Numbered from the stretch's first letter, positions 15,943-28,438 are shown. The stretch: 64,000 bases of DNA from Hoylesella loescheii (GCA_021531755.1 JADYUK010000007.1:89731-153730), one strand, 5' to 3'. Notes: generated by a model from the sequence alone, not told the origin. Program-made: numbers and translations.

Positions 15943-18393
15943 TCAACGCGCGACAGGCCGAACCGCTAAGCCATAGATACGGTAGTCGTAGTCGGTGAGC
16001 CAGTAGACACCTCCAGAACGGAAGTAGAGGCCGTACGCGCGGCTGTCGTCGTACTCAGTGGGCGTGCCTGACCAGTAGTAGCCGTTGGAGCCTACGCCGT
16101 AGAACTCGCCATAACAACGGTAACCGGCAGCAGGCAGGAAGATCTGTCCGCCATTAGGGCCTGTGAACAGGCGGCCGTTGACACCGTTGAGGGTAGTCCA
16201 GACTGATGTGCATGAGTTTATCAGTTCTTGTATCTGAGTAAGTGACGGCGCATCCGCGATCTGTCCCCATTCATAGTAACCGCCATAGTCTTCGGGCTTG
16301 GAAGCGCCGGCATTGCAGCACGCCCATTTTGTTCCGCTTGGCAGGCCGAGGTCTATCATATGAGGATGATGGTCGTCAGGACATGTGTGGGTAGAATGCT
16401 TCAGCTGATAATCATGAGGCTCATCATAGACATATTCTGTGTCGCCGGCATATCTGACATAGCCGTAGAGCCGGGCCGTGGAGTTTGGTTCGTTACGGTA
16501 ATAAACATAGCGGGTGTCGGTGTATGGAGAGTAATAGTCACGTAGGGAGATGCGGGCTATCGAGCCGTTTGGGTCTTCATAGACATAGCCCCAGTCTGCA
16601 ATATTCTCATTGTCTGACGAGCACTCAACCGTAGTGGCCACCTCAAACTTATACTTGTATGTCGTTCCGTTATAATAGAATCCGCTCTCTGACTCTTCCG
16701 ATGCCGTCTGCTTGAAGTCTGTTATCTTTGCAGGACACTCCGCAGGCTTCACCTCCGCATACTCCGGCACACGGATGTCGAATTTGTCAAACAGACGCAC
16801 GACAGGATATGCCTTGTAATTGTAGTTGCCGCTGAGATTCCTGATGGTATAGGACATATCAGGAATAGGCCATTCGTTCTCCATCCAGTATGTGCCGTCA
16901 AAATAAGCCTGATCGTAGATATTGTCTGTGTAATCATACAACACCCATCCCAACTTCACAGGAATGAAGATATCATTGGCGACATCGGCCGTCAGTACAC
17001 CTGTGCCGCTACCTTGCGCCTTCCATTCGGGAGTGGATATATTAGGAAGAAGCGGGCGTGTCGTCTTGAGGAAGTCAAAACTGAAATCTACGCCCCAGAA
17101 GTTCTCACGCTCCTTGAGCCATACACGATAGCCCGGCTCGAACGTAACGCCGAGGGATGTTGTCACCTCGGCATCCTTCAACATGTCATAAAGCGTAGTG
17201 TTCATTCCCTCGTTTGATGTTATGGTGAATGACGACGACACCTTGGGGCCTACGTATGTCGTGAGGTCTATTGATGCGAACTTGCGGTTGACGATACCTG
17301 CAGCCAGGCTTATCGCCAGGCCTGTCTCGAGGGAGCCGTCAAGGCTGACGCTCCACTCTGGCTTGTCCCATGTCGCGTTATGGTAACGCTCGCCAAGAGC
17401 GGAGAATCCCTCACCCTCTATATACTTGAAGCCGTCAACGCTGGTGACATGGACAGGCATACCGAAAGAGAGTCCCATACTGCCAGAGGCCTTGAAGTAT
17501 GTCGCAAAGACAAGCGAGCCTGTCAGACCGTAGAAGTTCACCGGTATCTCAGCAAACTCCTTTGGCTCAGGCTCATAGTCTTTACTAATATTCGCCGCGA
17601 CACCAATATTCCCATCAGCAGAGAAGCGGTATTTGAAATATACCATATCCTTAAGGTTCTCCTCGCCATAGCACAGCAGATAAACAAGCGTAAGCGACGG
17701 ATTTTCCAAAGACGTTTCGACAGTAAGATTATCTCCTGCCTTCAGTGTGCCTGTCAAATGAGAAGGAATATAGACTTTCTCGTTTGTCCCTGTGGCAAAG
17801 TCACGCTTTTGCCCACGGCTTTGGTTCTCCGTATTCTCTGACTCTGCCTTGCCTACTATCATTATCCGCTCATAGAGGTCGCTGATACCAACCTCCTCAC
17901 ACGAGCAGACAATGCCTGAGGCTGCTGCGGTGACAGACCTCACCCGTCCGCTGAAGCCCTCCTTTATAGGCTCCTCGTTAGGGTAGGCCAGCAGCACCTG
18001 TCCCACCTCCGGAATCAGCTCAGCCGGTATGTCGGCATTGAAGATGATGGTCTGCTCGGTGTATGTCTTAACATACTTCAGCCATGAGTCACGGCCGAGC
18101 GACACGCCTTGCGCGAGGATAGGGTCAGGAGTGACCATGCGCACGCTATCTATCTTTGAGATAGGTATGCGGTAGATGCTGTCCGTGGTGTAGAACTCCT
18201 GCGTCTGCCATGTGGCGTGCTCCATGCCGTCAACATCATATGTGGAAAAGCGTATGCTGTCAAGGTCTGATTTGAGGAATGCGTTCAGTCCGCCGTCATT
18301 CAGATAGACATAGACGGCCTCGTATGTCTGTGCGCTGACGCTCACGAAAGGACATGCCATCGCGAGCAGGAAGAATAATAGTCGTCTCTTCAT
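15943..18393 (-). CDS. Large exported protein with C-terminal FISUMP-type domain
   Basis: 816 residues with signal peptide (MKRRLLFFLLAMACPFVSVSAQ). The N-terminal part holds a YRIPISKIDSV segment often found near the start of Bacteroidales cell-surface proteins; the middle 550 residues are beta-rich (many Tyr/Thr/Gly strands) and match nothing I can name. The last 130 residues are a Fibrobacter-succinogenes-major-paralogue type domain: MIDLGLPSGTKWACCNAGAS, YGGYYEWGQ, IFLPAAGYRCYG, GSNGYYWSGTP, LAVRPVAR. Such domains occur in secreted proteins of unknown function. It overlaps the upstream 157-codon gene by 4 bases, so the two are one operon. Surface location is inferred. Confidence 0.82.
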   Translation of the reverse strand: MKRRLLFFLLAMACPFVSVSAQTYEAVYVYLNDGGLNAFLKSDLDSIRFSTYDVDGMEHATWQTQEFYTTDSIYRIPISKIDSVRMVTPDPILAQGVSLGRDSWLKYVKTYTEQTIIFNADIPAELIPEVGQVLLAYPNEEPIKEGFSGRVRSVTAAASGIVCSCEEVGISDLYERIMIVGKAESENTENQSRGQKRDFATGTNEKVYIPSHLTGTLKAGDNLTVETSLENPSLTLVYLLCYGEENLKDMVYFKYRFSADGNIGVAANISKDYEPEPKEFAEIPVNFYGLTGSLVFATYFKASGSMGLSFGMPVHVTSVDGFKYIEGEGFSALGERYHNATWDKPEWSVSLDGSLETGLAISLAAGIVNRKFASIDLTTYVGPKVSSSFTITSNEGMNTTLYDMLKDAEVTTSLGVTFEPGYRVWLKERENFWGVDFSFDFLKTTRPLLPNISTPEWKAQGSGTGVLTADVANDIFIPVKLGWVLYDYTDNIYDQAYFDGTYWMENEWPIPDMSYTIRNLSGNYNYKAYPVVRLFDKFDIRVPEYAEVKPAECPAKITDFKQTASEESESGFYYNGTTYKYKFEVATTVECSSDNENIADWGYVYEDPNGSIARISLRDYYSPYTDTRYVYYRNEPNSTARLYGYVRYAGDTEYVYDEPHDYQLKHSTHTCPDDHHPHMIDLGLPSGTKWACCNAGASKPEDYGGYYEWGQIADAPSLTQIQELINSCTSVWTTLNGVNGRLFTGPNGGQIFLPAAGYRCYGEFYGVGSNGYYWSGTPTEYDDSRAYGLYFRSGGVYWLTDYDYRIYGLAVRPVAR

Positions 18394-18863
18394 GGCTTTG
18401 TAATCTTAAAGTTAGCGATGGATGTCTTTATAAGATACACGCCAGAGGGGGCAGATGACAACGGCAGGGAGATATGGCCTGAGGTGTCTGCCTTGCCCTC
18501 GGCGACACAGCGACCGTCGGGAGAGAACGCCTGTACGGACGACGACGGGGAGAGGCCGTCCAAGGACAGGGAGGAGGATGTGACAGCGAAGCGTGGGGCG
18601 GCGACTGTCACACGGTCAACGGCTGTGGGGTCGAGATAGCAGAGTGAGTAGCTCTGGACATCATTGCCCGCGAGGGTCATTCGGCCATCGACAGAGGTGA
18701 TGATGACATCAATGCCGTCGAACATGACACACGGCTCGCTCTCAAGGAAGAAGACGACATCTTTCCCCGAGGAGAGCTTCAGACGCATAGCGTTGGCATC
18801 CTCAGCATGGGAAGACACCGCTATGACAATGAGAAAGGCTAATAGAGAGAAAAGTCTTTTCAT
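18390..18863 (-). CDS. Small exported protein with sorting-domain-like C-terminus
   Basis: 157 residues. Signal peptide MKRLFSLLAFLIVIAVSSHA; a short beta domain (LKLSSGKDVVFFLESEPCVMFDG); and a C-terminal 75-residue segment resembling type IX secretion sorting domains (VQAFSPDGRCVAEGKADTSG, then APSGVYLIKT and a final KITKP). Type IX substrates are moved across the outer membrane and their tail removed. Its stop overlaps the start of the 816-residue FISUMP protein, so the products are probably made together. The assignment of the tail is by resemblance only. Confidence 0.7.
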   Translation of the reverse strand: MKRLFSLLAFLIVIAVSSHAEDANAMRLKLSSGKDVVFFLESEPCVMFDGIDVIITSVDGRMTLAGNDVQSYSLCYLDPTAVDRVTVAAPRFAVTSSSLSLDGLSPSSSVQAFSPDGRCVAEGKADTSGHISLPLSSAPSGVYLIKTSIANFKITKP

Positions 18864-19055
18864 AAATAAATGAGTATTTGGTTTGATGAATAATAATTTG
18901 TTGTAGAATTAGGCGTTCATATAATTGCCCGCCTTGACGTATGGAGACATTTTGTCGGAATAAAGAACGTGGAGCCTGTTCTGTCTCTTGCCGTTTGTAT
19001 CATTCTGGAATTCAACCCATGTGCTGGGTCGATTATTATCCAATTACATGCGGGG

Positions 19056-19709
19056 CTACCCCTCCTCCACATCATTAAAACAAGGGAAGGCCTCGCCCTT
19101 TGTCAGCCATGATAAACCGAATAGATGCAAGAGGATAATCTCGATTATCATGACAGAATAGCCAGGAGCATCACACAGCGAGAGTATGGCAAAGAGAATC
19201 TCAAACAGCAGCATGCCTCCTCCACAGATGCGGTAGATGCGGTTGCGGATGACTTTACGCGATGTCATAACGCCATCACTCTTCGTGAAAAGGAAATAGC
19301 TGTTGAACGCTATCAGCAGGAAGAAAAGCGACGCACACCCATTATGCAGATACTGGGATATCTCGATGGGTATCTGGAAGAATCCGACGGGTGTCCCCTC
19401 GGGTATCCATGACACACTGCACGGGAAAAGCACTACGCCAAGACCAAACACGCCACTCAAGCTGGTCACCCAGTTGTCCGTCTTGTTATACCCTATGTAG
19501 GATATAAGCACCAATGAAGCGGGACACAACACTCCGACCAAGGCGGGAGACTGATAGTAGGTGGCAGATATGCTCCACCACCATTCGGGACTGGGATGAG
19601 GCGTCAGGCCAGCTGAGAATAATGCCAACCATGGCAATACGACACCAAGCAATCCGCAGACATTGCGGATGCGCATATACATCTTTCGTTCTTTGCTTTG
19701 CAGTTCCAT
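19056..19709 (-). CDS. Polytopic membrane protein, unknown function
   Basis: 217 residues with about six hydrophobic segments (starting GLLGVVLPWLALFSAGL, LVGVLCPASLVLISYIGY, LSGVFGLGVVLFPCSV, ASLFFLLIAFNSYFLF, GGMLLFEILFAILSL, MIIEIILLHLFGLSWL). Short charged N-terminus; a second Met at residue 10 could be the start. The SISATYYQSP segment after the first helix is probably a conserved periplasmic loop. It resembles six-helix families such as DUF998 in layout only; I cannot assign it. It stands alone between the FISUMP pair and rpoC. Confidence 0.65.
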   Translation of the reverse strand: MELQSKERKMYMRIRNVCGLLGVVLPWLALFSAGLTPHPSPEWWWSISATYYQSPALVGVLCPASLVLISYIGYNKTDNWVTSLSGVFGLGVVLFPCSVSWIPEGTPVGFFQIPIEISQYLHNGCASLFFLLIAFNSYFLFTKSDGVMTSRKVIRNRIYRICGGGMLLFEILFAILSLCDAPGYSVMIIEIILLHLFGLSWLTKGEAFPCFNDVEEG

Positions 19710-19840
19710 AGTAATTGTTTGAGAGATTATGATGAGTAAACATCTTGCAGGTCATTCATTTTCATCTGGCAGAAAAGGTCTGTCACTCTGCCAGGACAAA
19801 CAAGAATGAGCCATAAAGTCGGTTTTACCGCACACCAGCT

Positions 19841-19896
19841 AAAAAAAAAGAATCAAACCCTTCCGCTTCAGAGAAGTCTGGAAGAATCTGATTCTT
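19841..19896 (-). terminator. rpoC operon terminator
   Basis: Read on the minus strand: AAGAATCA (19889-19896) and TGATTCTT (19848-19855) enclose a second stem CTTCC/GGAAG, followed by a run of Ts (19841-19849). A canonical intrinsic terminator 17 bases after the rpoC stop. Confidence 0.9.
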
Positions 19897-19912
19897 TTAT
19901 GATATTTATGTC

Positions 19913-22900
19913 TTATGCGTCTATCTCGCCATCAACGAAGTCAAGGACATTGCGCTTGTTGGCCTGCATACGCTCATACTCCTCTTTGCTGCCGACGATA
20001 ATCTTGTCGAACTCGCGCAGACCAGTACCTGCAGGTATGAGGTGACCCGCAATGACATTCTCCTTCATGCCGACAAGGTTGTCTGACTTGCCACGGATAG
20101 CGGCTTCGTTAAGCACCTTTGTCGTCTCCTGGAACGATGCTGCTGACATGAACGACTTGGTAGCGAGGGCTGCTCGTGTGATACCCTGGAGTATCTGTGT
20201 TGATGTTGCAGGTATAGCATCACGGACAACAACAGGACGGAGGTCACGACGCTTGAGGCTTGAGTTCTCATCGCGAAGACGACGGGCTGTGACAATCTCA
20301 CCCTTATGGAGTGTCTCTGAATCGCCTGCATCAACGACAACTTTCTTGCCCCATATGCGGTCATTCTCCTCACGGAAGTCGAGCTTGTCGACAAGCTCCT
20401 GCTCAAGGAAGTTGGTGTCGCCCGGCTCATTAATCTGTACCTTGCGCATCATCTGGCGCACGATAATCTCAAAGTGCTTCTCGTTAATCTTCACACCCTG
20501 GAGACGATATACGCCCTGTACCTCATTGACAATATACTCCTGCACAGCGGTTGGACCCTTGATAGCAAGGATATCACCCGGAGTGATGACACCGTCAGAA
20601 AGCGGAGTACCGGCACGTACAGCGTCATGCTCCTGTACAAGAATCTGCTTTGACTGTGGAATGAGATATTTACGCTGGTCGCCTGTCTTAGATGTCACAA
20701 TGACCTCACGGTTACCACGTCGTACCTTACCCATTGTCACCTCACCATCAATCTCGCTGACGACAGCAGGGTTAGAAGGGTTGCGCGCCTCGAACAGCTC
20801 TGTCACTCGTGGGAGACCACCGGTGATATCGCCTACCTTGGCGACATTGCGTGGTATCTTCACGATTGTTGTACCAGTTGAGATCATTGCACCATCCTCT
20901 ACAACAACGTGGCCATCACGTGGGAAGTAGTATGTTCCAAGAACCTCGCCGTTAGCGTCAACGACATCACATGTAGGAACAAGGCTCCTGTCCTTAGAGT
21001 CGATGATAATCTTCTCTGTAAGGCCTGTGGTATCGTCGGTCTCAGCACGGAATGTCTTGCCCTCAACGACACTATTGAAGCGGAGCTTACCTGCGTACTC
21101 TGACACGATGACTGCATTGAATGGGTCCCAACGTGCTATGACATCACCTTTCTTGACAACATCGCCATGCTTGAAGTAAAGCGATGAGCCATAAGGCACA
21201 TTCTGGCTTGACATGGCAATACCTGTGTTAGGATCAACGAAGCGAACCTCTGCAAGACGGCTGACAACCATCTGGCAATCAACAGCCATAGAACCCTCAT
21301 TCTCCTCATGGTATGGCACTGTGCGAAGCTCCTCAAACTCAAGACGCGCCTCGTTCTTGGCAACGATAGTGGCGTTTGCGGCTGCGTTACCTGCGACACC
21401 ACCGGCATGGAAAGTACGAAGTGTCAGCTGTGTTCCTGGCTCACCGATAGCCTGTGCTGCGATGACACCTACTGCCTCACCCTTCTGTACCATGCGGGCT
21501 GTGGCGAGGTTACGGCCGTAACACTTGCGGCAGACACCGGTACGAGACTCACATGTGAGGACTGAGCGTATCTCAACACTCTCAATGCCGGCGTCCTCTA
21601 TTGCCTTCGCACGCGCCTCGTTAATCTCCTCACCTGAAGGACAGATAACAAGACCGGTATGTGGATCGAGAACATCATGGACAGACACACGGCCGAGAAT
21701 ACGGCTGTAGAGTGAGGCGATAATCTCATCACCACTCTTCAACGCTGTACATGTAAGGCCACGGAGTGTGCCACAGTCATCCTCATTGATGATGACGTCG
21801 TGGGAGACATCGACAAGACGACGGGTAAGATATCCGGCATCAGCTGTCTTCATGGCAGTATCGGCAAGACCCTTACGGGCACCGTGAGACGCAATGAAGT
21901 ACTCAAGCACAGACATTCCCTCCTTGAAGTTTGACAAGATAGGGTTCTCAATCGTTGAACGCTCGTCAGCACCTGCCTTCTGTGGCTTAGCCATAAGACC
22001 ACGGATACCGGAGAGCTGCTTAATCTGGTCCTTAGAACCACGGGCTCCTGAGTCAAGCATCATGAACACGGCGTTGAAACCCTGGTCGGCCTCTGTCATC
22101 TCCTTCATAAGGATATTGCCTATGTCATTATTGACGTGGGTCCATGTATCGATAACCTGGTTGTAACGCTCAGTGTCGGTTATGAAGCCCATCTCATAGT
22201 TCGCTGTAATCTGCTTAACCTCCTCGTTACCACGACGGATAAGGTCCTCTTTCTCAGGCGGGATGATGATATCATCAAGGTTGAATGAAAGTCCTGCCTG
22301 ATATGCCATGCGGTAGCCAAGGTTCTTGATACCATCAAGGAACTCACAGGCACGGGCGAAACCAACCTCTTTGATGACATCGGCAATGATATCACGGAGT
22401 GACGACTTGGAAATGACCTTATTGACAAATCCCATCTCGTCAGGTACGATGTCATTGACAATAACTCGTCCGACAGAGGTCTCCACCATGCGGCGGACAC
22501 GCTTGCCATCAACGATGTCGTTGACAACAACCTTCACTGGCGCATGAAGGTCGAGCTTCTTGTCATTGTAGGCAATGATGGCCTCTTCTGGTCCATAGAA
22601 TGTAAGTCCTTCTCCCTTTGCACCAGGACGCAGCTTGGTGATGTAGTAAAGACCAAGAACCATATCCTGTGATGGCACAGTGATAGGAGCGCCATTGGCT
22701 GGGTTAAGGATATTGTGGCTCTGAAGCATGAGAATCTGAGCCTCAAGCACTGCCTCGTTTGACAATGGGAGATGGACAGCCATCTGGTCACCATCGAAGT
22801 CGGCATTGAACGCCGTACATGCGAGTGGGTGGAGCTGGATTGCCTTGCCCTCAATCATCTTAGGCTGGAAAGCCTGAATACCAAGACGGTGAAGTGTAGG

Positions 22901-24253
22901 AGCACGGTTGAGAAGAACTGGGTGTCCCTTCATGACATTCTCAAGAATGTCGAAGATAATCGGCTCACGACGGTCGACAATACGCTTTGCTGACTTTACT
23001 GTCTTCACGATGCCACGCTCGATAAGCTTGCGGATGATGAATGGCTTATATAGCTCTGCTGCCATGAGTTTTGGCAGACCGCACTCACCCATCTTAAGCT
23101 CTGGGCCGACAACGATAACTGAACGTGCAGAATAGTCAACACGCTTACCGAGGAGATTCTGGCGGAAACGTCCAGCCTTACCCTTCAGTGAGTCAGAGAG
23201 TGACTTGAGCGGACGGTTGCTCTCACTCTTAACGGCTGATGCCTTACGGCTGTTATCGAAGAGAGAGTCGACAGCCTCCTGAAGCATACGCTTCTCGTTA
23301 CGGAGAATAACCTCAGGAGCATGAATCTCCATAAGTCTCTTCAGACGGTTGTTACGTATGATGACACGACGATAGAGATCATTGAGGTCAGAAGTGGCGA
23401 AACGTCCACCATCAAGCGGAACGAGAGGACGAAGCTCTGGTGGTGTGACAGGAAGAATCTTGAGAATCATCCACTCAGGACGGTTGATATCCTTACTGCT
23501 GCGGAAAGCCTCAACTACCTGCAGACGCTTCAGCGCCTCACTCTTACGCTGCTGTGATGTGTCGCTGTTGGCACGGTCGCGAAGCTCATAAGAGAGGGAA
23601 TCAAGGTCAAGTGACTGGAGAAGCATGTATATTGCCTCTGCACCCATCTTGACGACAAACTTGTTTGGGTCATCGTCTGGAAGAAGCTCATTCTCTTCAG
23701 AAAGGATACCATTGTCATATAAAGACATGAGATCCTCCTCTGACAGGAGATCGAACTTACGGTATACATTATCCTCTATGGTACGCTCGTCATCCTCATT
23801 CTTTGGGCCGAGCACACCTGGCTGGACAACAACATACTTCTCATAATAGATAACAGACTCAAGCTTCTTGGTAGGCATTCCCAAGAGATAGCCTATCTTG
23901 CTTGGGAGTGAGCGGAAATACCATATATGAGCAACAGGGACTACGAGCTCGATGTGTCCCGAGCGCTCGCGGCGTACCTTCTTCTCTGTCACCTCTACAC
24001 CACAACGGTCGCAGACGATGCCACGGTAGCGGATACGCTTGTACTTGCCGCAGGCGCACTCAAAGTCTTTTGTCGGACCGAAGATGCGCTCGCAGAAGAG
24101 GCCGTCACGCTCTGGTTTATATGTGCGGTAGTTGATGGTCTCTGGTTTTGTGACCTCACCGTACGAGTTCTCGAGTATTTCTTCAGGAGAAGCGATACCA
24201 ATGGTTATCTTGGTGAAATTGTTCTTTATCTTTGTATCTTTCTTGAAAGCCAT
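19913..24253 (-). CDS. rpoC: RNA polymerase beta' subunit
   Basis: 1446 residues. Contains the N-terminal zinc site ([14 protein letters not shown]...CDRCG), the catalytic Mg-binding [12 protein letters not shown], the bridge/trigger region ([16 protein letters not shown]) and the second zinc site ([13 protein letters not shown]). It forms the catalytic core with RpoB. It lies 163 bases downstream of rpoB, the usual order, and ends at a strong terminator. Long open frames on the opposite strand (for example 20052-20930) are shadows of this gene. Confidence 0.98.
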   Translation of the reverse strand: MAFKKDTKIKNNFTKITIGIASPEEILENSYGEVTKPETINYRTYKPERDGLFCERIFGPTKDFECACGKYKRIRYRGIVCDRCGVEVTEKKVRRERSGHIELVVPVAHIWYFRSLPSKIGYLLGMPTKKLESVIYYEKYVVVQPGVLGPKNEDDERTIEDNVYRKFDLLSEEDLMSLYDNGILSEENELLPDDDPNKFVVKMGAEAIYMLLQSLDLDSLSYELRDRANSDTSQQRKSEALKRLQVVEAFRSSKDINRPEWMILKILPVTPPELRPLVPLDGGRFATSDLNDLYRRVIIRNNRLKRLMEIHAPEVILRNEKRMLQEAVDSLFDNSRKASAVKSESNRPLKSLSDSLKGKAGRFRQNLLGKRVDYSARSVIVVGPELKMGECGLPKLMAAELYKPFIIRKLIERGIVKTVKSAKRIVDRREPIIFDILENVMKGHPVLLNRAPTLHRLGIQAFQPKMIEGKAIQLHPLACTAFNADFDGDQMAVHLPLSNEAVLEAQILMLQSHNILNPANGAPITVPSQDMVLGLYYITKLRPGAKGEGLTFYGPEEAIIAYNDKKLDLHAPVKVVVNDIVDGKRVRRMVETSVGRVIVNDIVPDEMGFVNKVISKSSLRDIIADVIKEVGFARACEFLDGIKNLGYRMAYQAGLSFNLDDIIIPPEKEDLIRRGNEEVKQITANYEMGFITDTERYNQVIDTWTHVNNDIGNILMKEMTEADQGFNAVFMMLDSGARGSKDQIKQLSGIRGLMAKPQKAGADERSTIENPILSNFKEGMSVLEYFIASHGARKGLADTAMKTADAGYLTRRLVDVSHDVIINEDDCGTLRGLTCTALKSGDEIIASLYSRILGRVSVHDVLDPHTGLVICPSGEEINEARAKAIEDAGIESVEIRSVLTCESRTGVCRKCYGRNLATARMVQKGEAVGVIAAQAIGEPGTQLTLRTFHAGGVAGNAAANATIVAKNEARLEFEELRTVPYHEENEGSMAVDCQMVVSRLAEVRFVDPNTGIAMSSQNVPYGSSLYFKHGDVVKKGDVIARWDPFNAVIVSEYAGKLRFNSVVEGKTFRAETDDTTGLTEKIIIDSKDRSLVPTCDVVDANGEVLGTYYFPRDGHVVVEDGAMISTGTTIVKIPRNVAKVGDITGGLPRVTELFEARNPSNPAVVSEIDGEVTMGKVRRGNREVIVTSKTGDQRKYLIPQSKQILVQEHDAVRAGTPLSDGVITPGDILAIKGPTAVQEYIVNEVQGVYRLQGVKINEKHFEIIVRQMMRKVQINEPGDTNFLEQELVDKLDFREENDRIWGKKVVVDAGDSETLHKGEIVTARRLRDENSSLKRRDLRPVVVRDAIPATSTQILQGITRAALATKSFMSAASFQETTKVLNEAAIRGKSDNLVGMKENVIAGHLIPAGTGLREFDKIIVGSKEEYERMQANKRNVLDFVDGEIDA

Positions 24254-24416
24254 AGTTTTCTTTGGTTTTTTGCTTTTAACAAATTGGCATTGTGATGAAC
24301 TATATGGTAGGACGTTGATAGTTGTATCTTTCCTGTCACCTGAGGACAGTCAGTCCATCTGCTTGGCAGGTATCCCACCTGTTCATCACATCGCCTTGTT
24401 ACAGATAACCTGTTAT

Positions 24417-27400
24417 TTAGTCAAGTCTGATGCTCAGGCCAAGACCGCGCAACTCGTGCAGAAGCACATTGAGTGACTCTGGTATGCCTGGTGTAGGCAT
24501 TGGGTCGCCCTTCACGATAGCCTCGTAAGAGCGGCTACGCCCTGTGACATCATCTGACTTGATAGTAAGAATCTCCTGTAGAACATGGCTCGCGCCGAAT
24601 GCCTCAAGCGCCCAAACCTCCATCTCTCCGAAGCGCTGGCCACCAAACTGTGCCTTACCTCCAAGAGGTTGCTGAGTGATAAGAGAGTACGGACCGATAG
24701 AACGAGCGTGCATCTTATCCTCTACCATATGGCCGAGCTTAAGGAAGTATGTTATACCTACAGTAGCAGGCTGGTCGAACATCTCGCCCGTCTCACCATC
24801 GTAGAGGTGAGTAGAGCAATAGCGAGGCAGACCTGCCTTGTCTGTCCATTCGTTAAGGTCATCAAGCTTGGCACCATCAAATATAGGAGTCGCAAACTTC
24901 ACACCGAGCTGTTTGCCGGCAGCGCCAAGCACAGCCTCGAATATCTGTCCGAGGTTCATACGCGAAGGCACGCCAAGAGGGTTAAGCACCAAGTCGACAG
25001 GACGGCCATCGGCAAGGAACGGCATGTCTTCCTGACGGACAATCTTTGACACGATACCTTTGTTACCGTGACGTCCGGCAAGCTTGTCGCCAACACCAAT
25101 CTTGCGTTTCTTTGCGATATACACCTTAGCCATATGGAGGATGCCTGAAGGCAGCTCGTCGCCGATGGTGATGGCATACTTCTTACGTTTCAGCTCTGCA
25201 TCAAGAAGCTTATACTTGCGTATATAGTTCATGATGAGCTTCTGTATGAGGGTATCGGTATGCTCGTCGCCAGTCCATCCATTTGACTGGATGCCGTCAT
25301 ACTCAAGGTTTGAGAGGTTTGTGGCAGTGAAGATTCCACCCTTGGTGATAATCTCAGCGCCAGTATAATCCTTCACACCCATTGACTTCTTGCCGTCAGT
25401 AAGTGTGAGGAGCTTGTCAATGAGAATACCCTTAAGGTCTGAGTTCTTAGCCTCATACTCCTGGTCAATCTTCTCGAGGACTATCTTGTCCTGCTTCTTT
25501 GACTCACGTGTCTTAATTGCACGGGAGAAGAGCTTCTTGTCGATAACGACACCAGAGAGTGAAGGGTTCGCCTTGAGTGAAGAGTCTTTCACATCACCAG
25601 CCTTGTCACCGAAGATGGCACGGAGGAGTTTCTCCTCTGGTGAAGGATCGCTCTCACCCTTAGGTGATATCTTGCCAATCATGATATCGCCTGGCTCAAC
25701 TCTTGCACCGATGCGTATGATACCATTGTCGTCAAGATCCTTTGTAGCTTCCTCAGACACGTTAGGTATATCAGAAGTGAATTCCTCAACACCACGCTTT
25801 GTCTCTCTAACATCAAGAGAGTACTCGTCAACATGTACAGAAGTCAGGATATCCTCACGCACGACGCGCTCATTAAGGACGATAGCGTCCTCATAGTTAT
25901 ATCCTTTCCAAGGCATGTAAGCGACAAGGAGGTTGCGTCCGAGAGCGAGCTCGCCATTCTCTGTTGCATATCCCTCTGTCAGGATATCACCCTTCTTAAC
26001 GCGCTGTCCCTTATTACAAATAGGACGGAGGTCGATTACCATGTTCTGGTTAGTACGGCGGAACTTTGGTATTCTGTATTCCTTGAGAGCAGGCTCAAAG
26101 CTTACGAACTCCTCGTCGTCTGTGCGGTCATAGAGGATGCGTATTGTAGTGGCGTCAACATATTCGATGACACCATCGCCATCAGCAGTTATCATGGTGC
26201 GTGAATCCTCGCAGACCTGTTTCTCAAGGCCTGTACCCACGATAGGAGCGTCATTATGGATGAGAGGCACAGCCTGTCTCATCATGTTACATCCCATGAG
26301 TGCGCGGTGACCATCGTCATGCTCGAGGAATGGGATAAGACCTGCAGACACAGAGGCAATCTGCTGTGGAGCGACATCCATGAGGTCAACATCTGTTGGA
26401 GGCACGACAGGGAAATCAGCATCCTGGCGACACTTTACGACCTCACGGATGAATGTACCGTCATCGTTAAGTGGGGCGTTGCCCTGTCCGATGATGTGCT
26501 TCTCCTCCTCTTCTGCTGTGAGATACTCCACGTGGTCATTGTCAAGGTCGACTATGCCGTCGTTAACTCGACGGTAAGGAGTCTCTATGAAGCCGAGGTT
26601 GTTAATCTGGGCATACATACAGAGAGAAGAGATAAGTCCGATGTTAGGACCCTCAGGACTCTCGATAGGACAGAGGCGTCCATAGTGAGTATAGTGAACG
26701 TCACGAACCTCAAAGCCTGCACGCTCACGGGAGAGACCGCCAGGACCGAGTGCCGAAAGACGGCGCTTGTGTGTCACCTCGGCCAGAGGGTTGGTCTGGT
26801 CCATGAACTGTGACAGAGGGTTTGTGCCGAAGAAAGAGTTTATAACACTCGAGATTGTCTTTGCGTTGATAAGGTCTGTCGGGTTGAATGTCTCGTTGTC
26901 ACGGACATTCATACGCTCACGAATGGTACGGCTCATGCGTGCCAGACCGATTGAGAACTGGTTGGCAAGCTGCTCGCCGACAGTTTTCACACGACGGTTT
27001 GACAGGTGGTCAATATCATCAACCGTTGCGCTTGAGTTGATAAGGTTGATGAGATACTTTATGATACAGATGATATCCTCCTTTGTAAGGATGCGCACAT
27101 CCATATCTGTATCAAGATTGAGTTTCTTGTTGATGCGGTAGCGTCCGACCTCACCGAGGTCATATCGCTTATCAGAGAAGAAGAGGTTCTGTATCACCTC
27201 ACGTGCTGAAGCCTCATCAGCAGGGTCGGCATTACGGAGCTGACGATAGATATAATATACCGCCTCTTTCTCAGAGTTAGAGCTATCCTTGGCGAGTGTG
27301 TTGAAGATAATAGAATACTTTCCGCTGTTCTCCTCGTCCTTTGACAAGAGGATAGTTGCTGCTCCGCTGTCAAGGATCTGATCAATGTTTTCCTCGGAGA

Positions 27401-28229
27401 TAATTGTGCCACGATCTATGATGACATCATTTCGCTCTATTGAAACAAGCTCACCTGTATCCTCATCGGCATAGTCCTCATACCAGCTCTTCATGATATT
27501 GGCGGCGAGTATACGTCCGATGCATGCGTTAAGGTTCTTCTTGTTGACCTTAACCTCCTCAGCGAGGTCGAAAATCTGGAGAATATCCTTATCCTTCTCG
27601 AATCCGATAGCACGAAGAAGAGTTGTTACAGGCAGTTTCTTCTTACGGTCAATGTAAGCATACATGACATTATTGATATCAGTAGCGAACTCTATCCATG
27701 AACCCTTGAATGGGATAATACGTGCAGAATAGAGTACGGTACCATTAGCATGTACGCCCTGTCCGAAGAAAACACCTGGCGAGCGGTGAAGCTGTGCGAC
27801 AACAACACGCTCAGCACCATTTATAACAAATGTGCCGTTGCTTGTCATATAAGGAATTGTACCGAGGAAGACATCCTGCGTGACAGTATTGAACTCTTCA
27901 TGATCAGGATCAGTACAGTAGAGTTTCATTCTTGCCTTCAAGGGTACGCTATATGTCAATCCTCTCTCGAGACACTCATCAATAGTGTAGCGTGGAGGGT
28001 CGATATAGTAATCCAGGAACTCAAGTACGAAATTGTTACGAGTATCGGTAATAGGGAAGTTCTCGGCGAACACCTTATAAAGACCGTCGTTCTTGCGTTC
28101 CTCAGGCGGAGTATCTAACTGTAGAAAGTCTCTGAAAGACTCAAGCTGCACATCGAGGAAATCCGGATAAGGCATCGGATTCTTCACTCTGGCAAAATTC
28201 ACTCTATTGTCAATAACTTTTGTTGCCAT
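24417..28229 (-). CDS. rpoB: RNA polymerase beta subunit
   Basis: 1270 residues. The rifampicin-binding cluster is normal: [20 protein letters not shown] then [21 protein letters not shown], with Asp, His and Ser at the positions where resistance changes occur, so no resistance allele is seen. The C-terminal [20 protein letters not shown] and final LSIRLD are typical. It follows rplL after a 209-base spacer holding two hairpins, so expression relative to the ribosomal genes may be tuned there. Confidence 0.98.
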   Translation of the reverse strand: MATKVIDNRVNFARVKNPMPYPDFLDVQLESFRDFLQLDTPPEERKNDGLYKVFAENFPITDTRNNFVLEFLDYYIDPPRYTIDECLERGLTYSVPLKARMKLYCTDPDHEEFNTVTQDVFLGTIPYMTSNGTFVINGAERVVVAQLHRSPGVFFGQGVHANGTVLYSARIIPFKGSWIEFATDINNVMYAYIDRKKKLPVTTLLRAIGFEKDKDILQIFDLAEEVKVNKKNLNACIGRILAANIMKSWYEDYADEDTGELVSIERNDVIIDRGTIISEENIDQILDSGAATILLSKDEENSGKYSIIFNTLAKDSSNSEKEAVYYIYRQLRNADPADEASAREVIQNLFFSDKRYDLGEVGRYRINKKLNLDTDMDVRILTKEDIICIIKYLINLINSSATVDDIDHLSNRRVKTVGEQLANQFSIGLARMSRTIRERMNVRDNETFNPTDLINAKTISSVINSFFGTNPLSQFMDQTNPLAEVTHKRRLSALGPGGLSRERAGFEVRDVHYTHYGRLCPIESPEGPNIGLISSLCMYAQINNLGFIETPYRRVNDGIVDLDNDHVEYLTAEEEEKHIIGQGNAPLNDDGTFIREVVKCRQDADFPVVPPTDVDLMDVAPQQIASVSAGLIPFLEHDDGHRALMGCNMMRQAVPLIHNDAPIVGTGLEKQVCEDSRTMITADGDGVIEYVDATTIRILYDRTDDEEFVSFEPALKEYRIPKFRRTNQNMVIDLRPICNKGQRVKKGDILTEGYATENGELALGRNLLVAYMPWKGYNYEDAIVLNERVVREDILTSVHVDEYSLDVRETKRGVEEFTSDIPNVSEEATKDLDDNGIIRIGARVEPGDIMIGKISPKGESDPSPEEKLLRAIFGDKAGDVKDSSLKANPSLSGVVIDKKLFSRAIKTRESKKQDKIVLEKIDQEYEAKNSDLKGILIDKLLTLTDGKKSMGVKDYTGAEIITKGGIFTATNLSNLEYDGIQSNGWTGDEHTDTLIQKLIMNYIRKYKLLDAELKRKKYAITIGDELPSGILHMAKVYIAKKRKIGVGDKLAGRHGNKGIVSKIVRQEDMPFLADGRPVDLVLNPLGVPSRMNLGQIFEAVLGAAGKQLGVKFATPIFDGAKLDDLNEWTDKAGLPRYCSTHLYDGETGEMFDQPATVGITYFLKLGHMVEDKMHARSIGPYSLITQQPLGGKAQFGGQRFGEMEVWALEAFGASHVLQEILTIKSDDVTGRSRSYEAIVKGDPMPTPGIPESLNVLLHELRGLGLSIRLD

Positions 28230-28271
28230 CTAAGAATAATAAGGGTTATTATCGCACATTATGTACAAAGC

Positions 28272-28387
28272 AGAGAATCTAATCCCTATAGAGCGTCAGG
28301 AGGGTTGTTGATTCTCTAATAACTATGACATGTGAGGGGTGTTACACAAAGAAAGGTTAAGACCTCTCTACTTGAGAGATCTTAACC
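28272..28387 (-). promoter_or_regulatory. Two hairpins between rplL and rpoB (candidate attenuator/processing site)
   Basis: Hairpin 1: GGTTAAGA (28355-28362)/TCTTAACC (28380-28387) with inner CTCTC/GAGAG. Hairpin 2: AGAGAATC (28272-28279)/GATTCTCT (28310-28317), extended inward by an imperfect AATCCCT/AGGGTT pairing. In E. coli the same spacer carries an attenuator and an RNase III site; an equivalent role here is inference. Confidence 0.55.
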
Positions 28388-28438
28388 AATGTTATTCTAA
28401 AACGTTTATAGACGTCCGAAAAATCAAGTCAAGCGATA

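Noticed and set aside
20052..20930. Open frame of 292 codons on the plus strand
   Set aside because: Antisense to rpoC; low-complexity Ser/Arg/Thr composition and no family resemblance.
24417..28229. Rifampicin-resistance allele in rpoB
   Set aside because: Asp, His and Ser residues of the resistance cluster have the usual sensitive identities.
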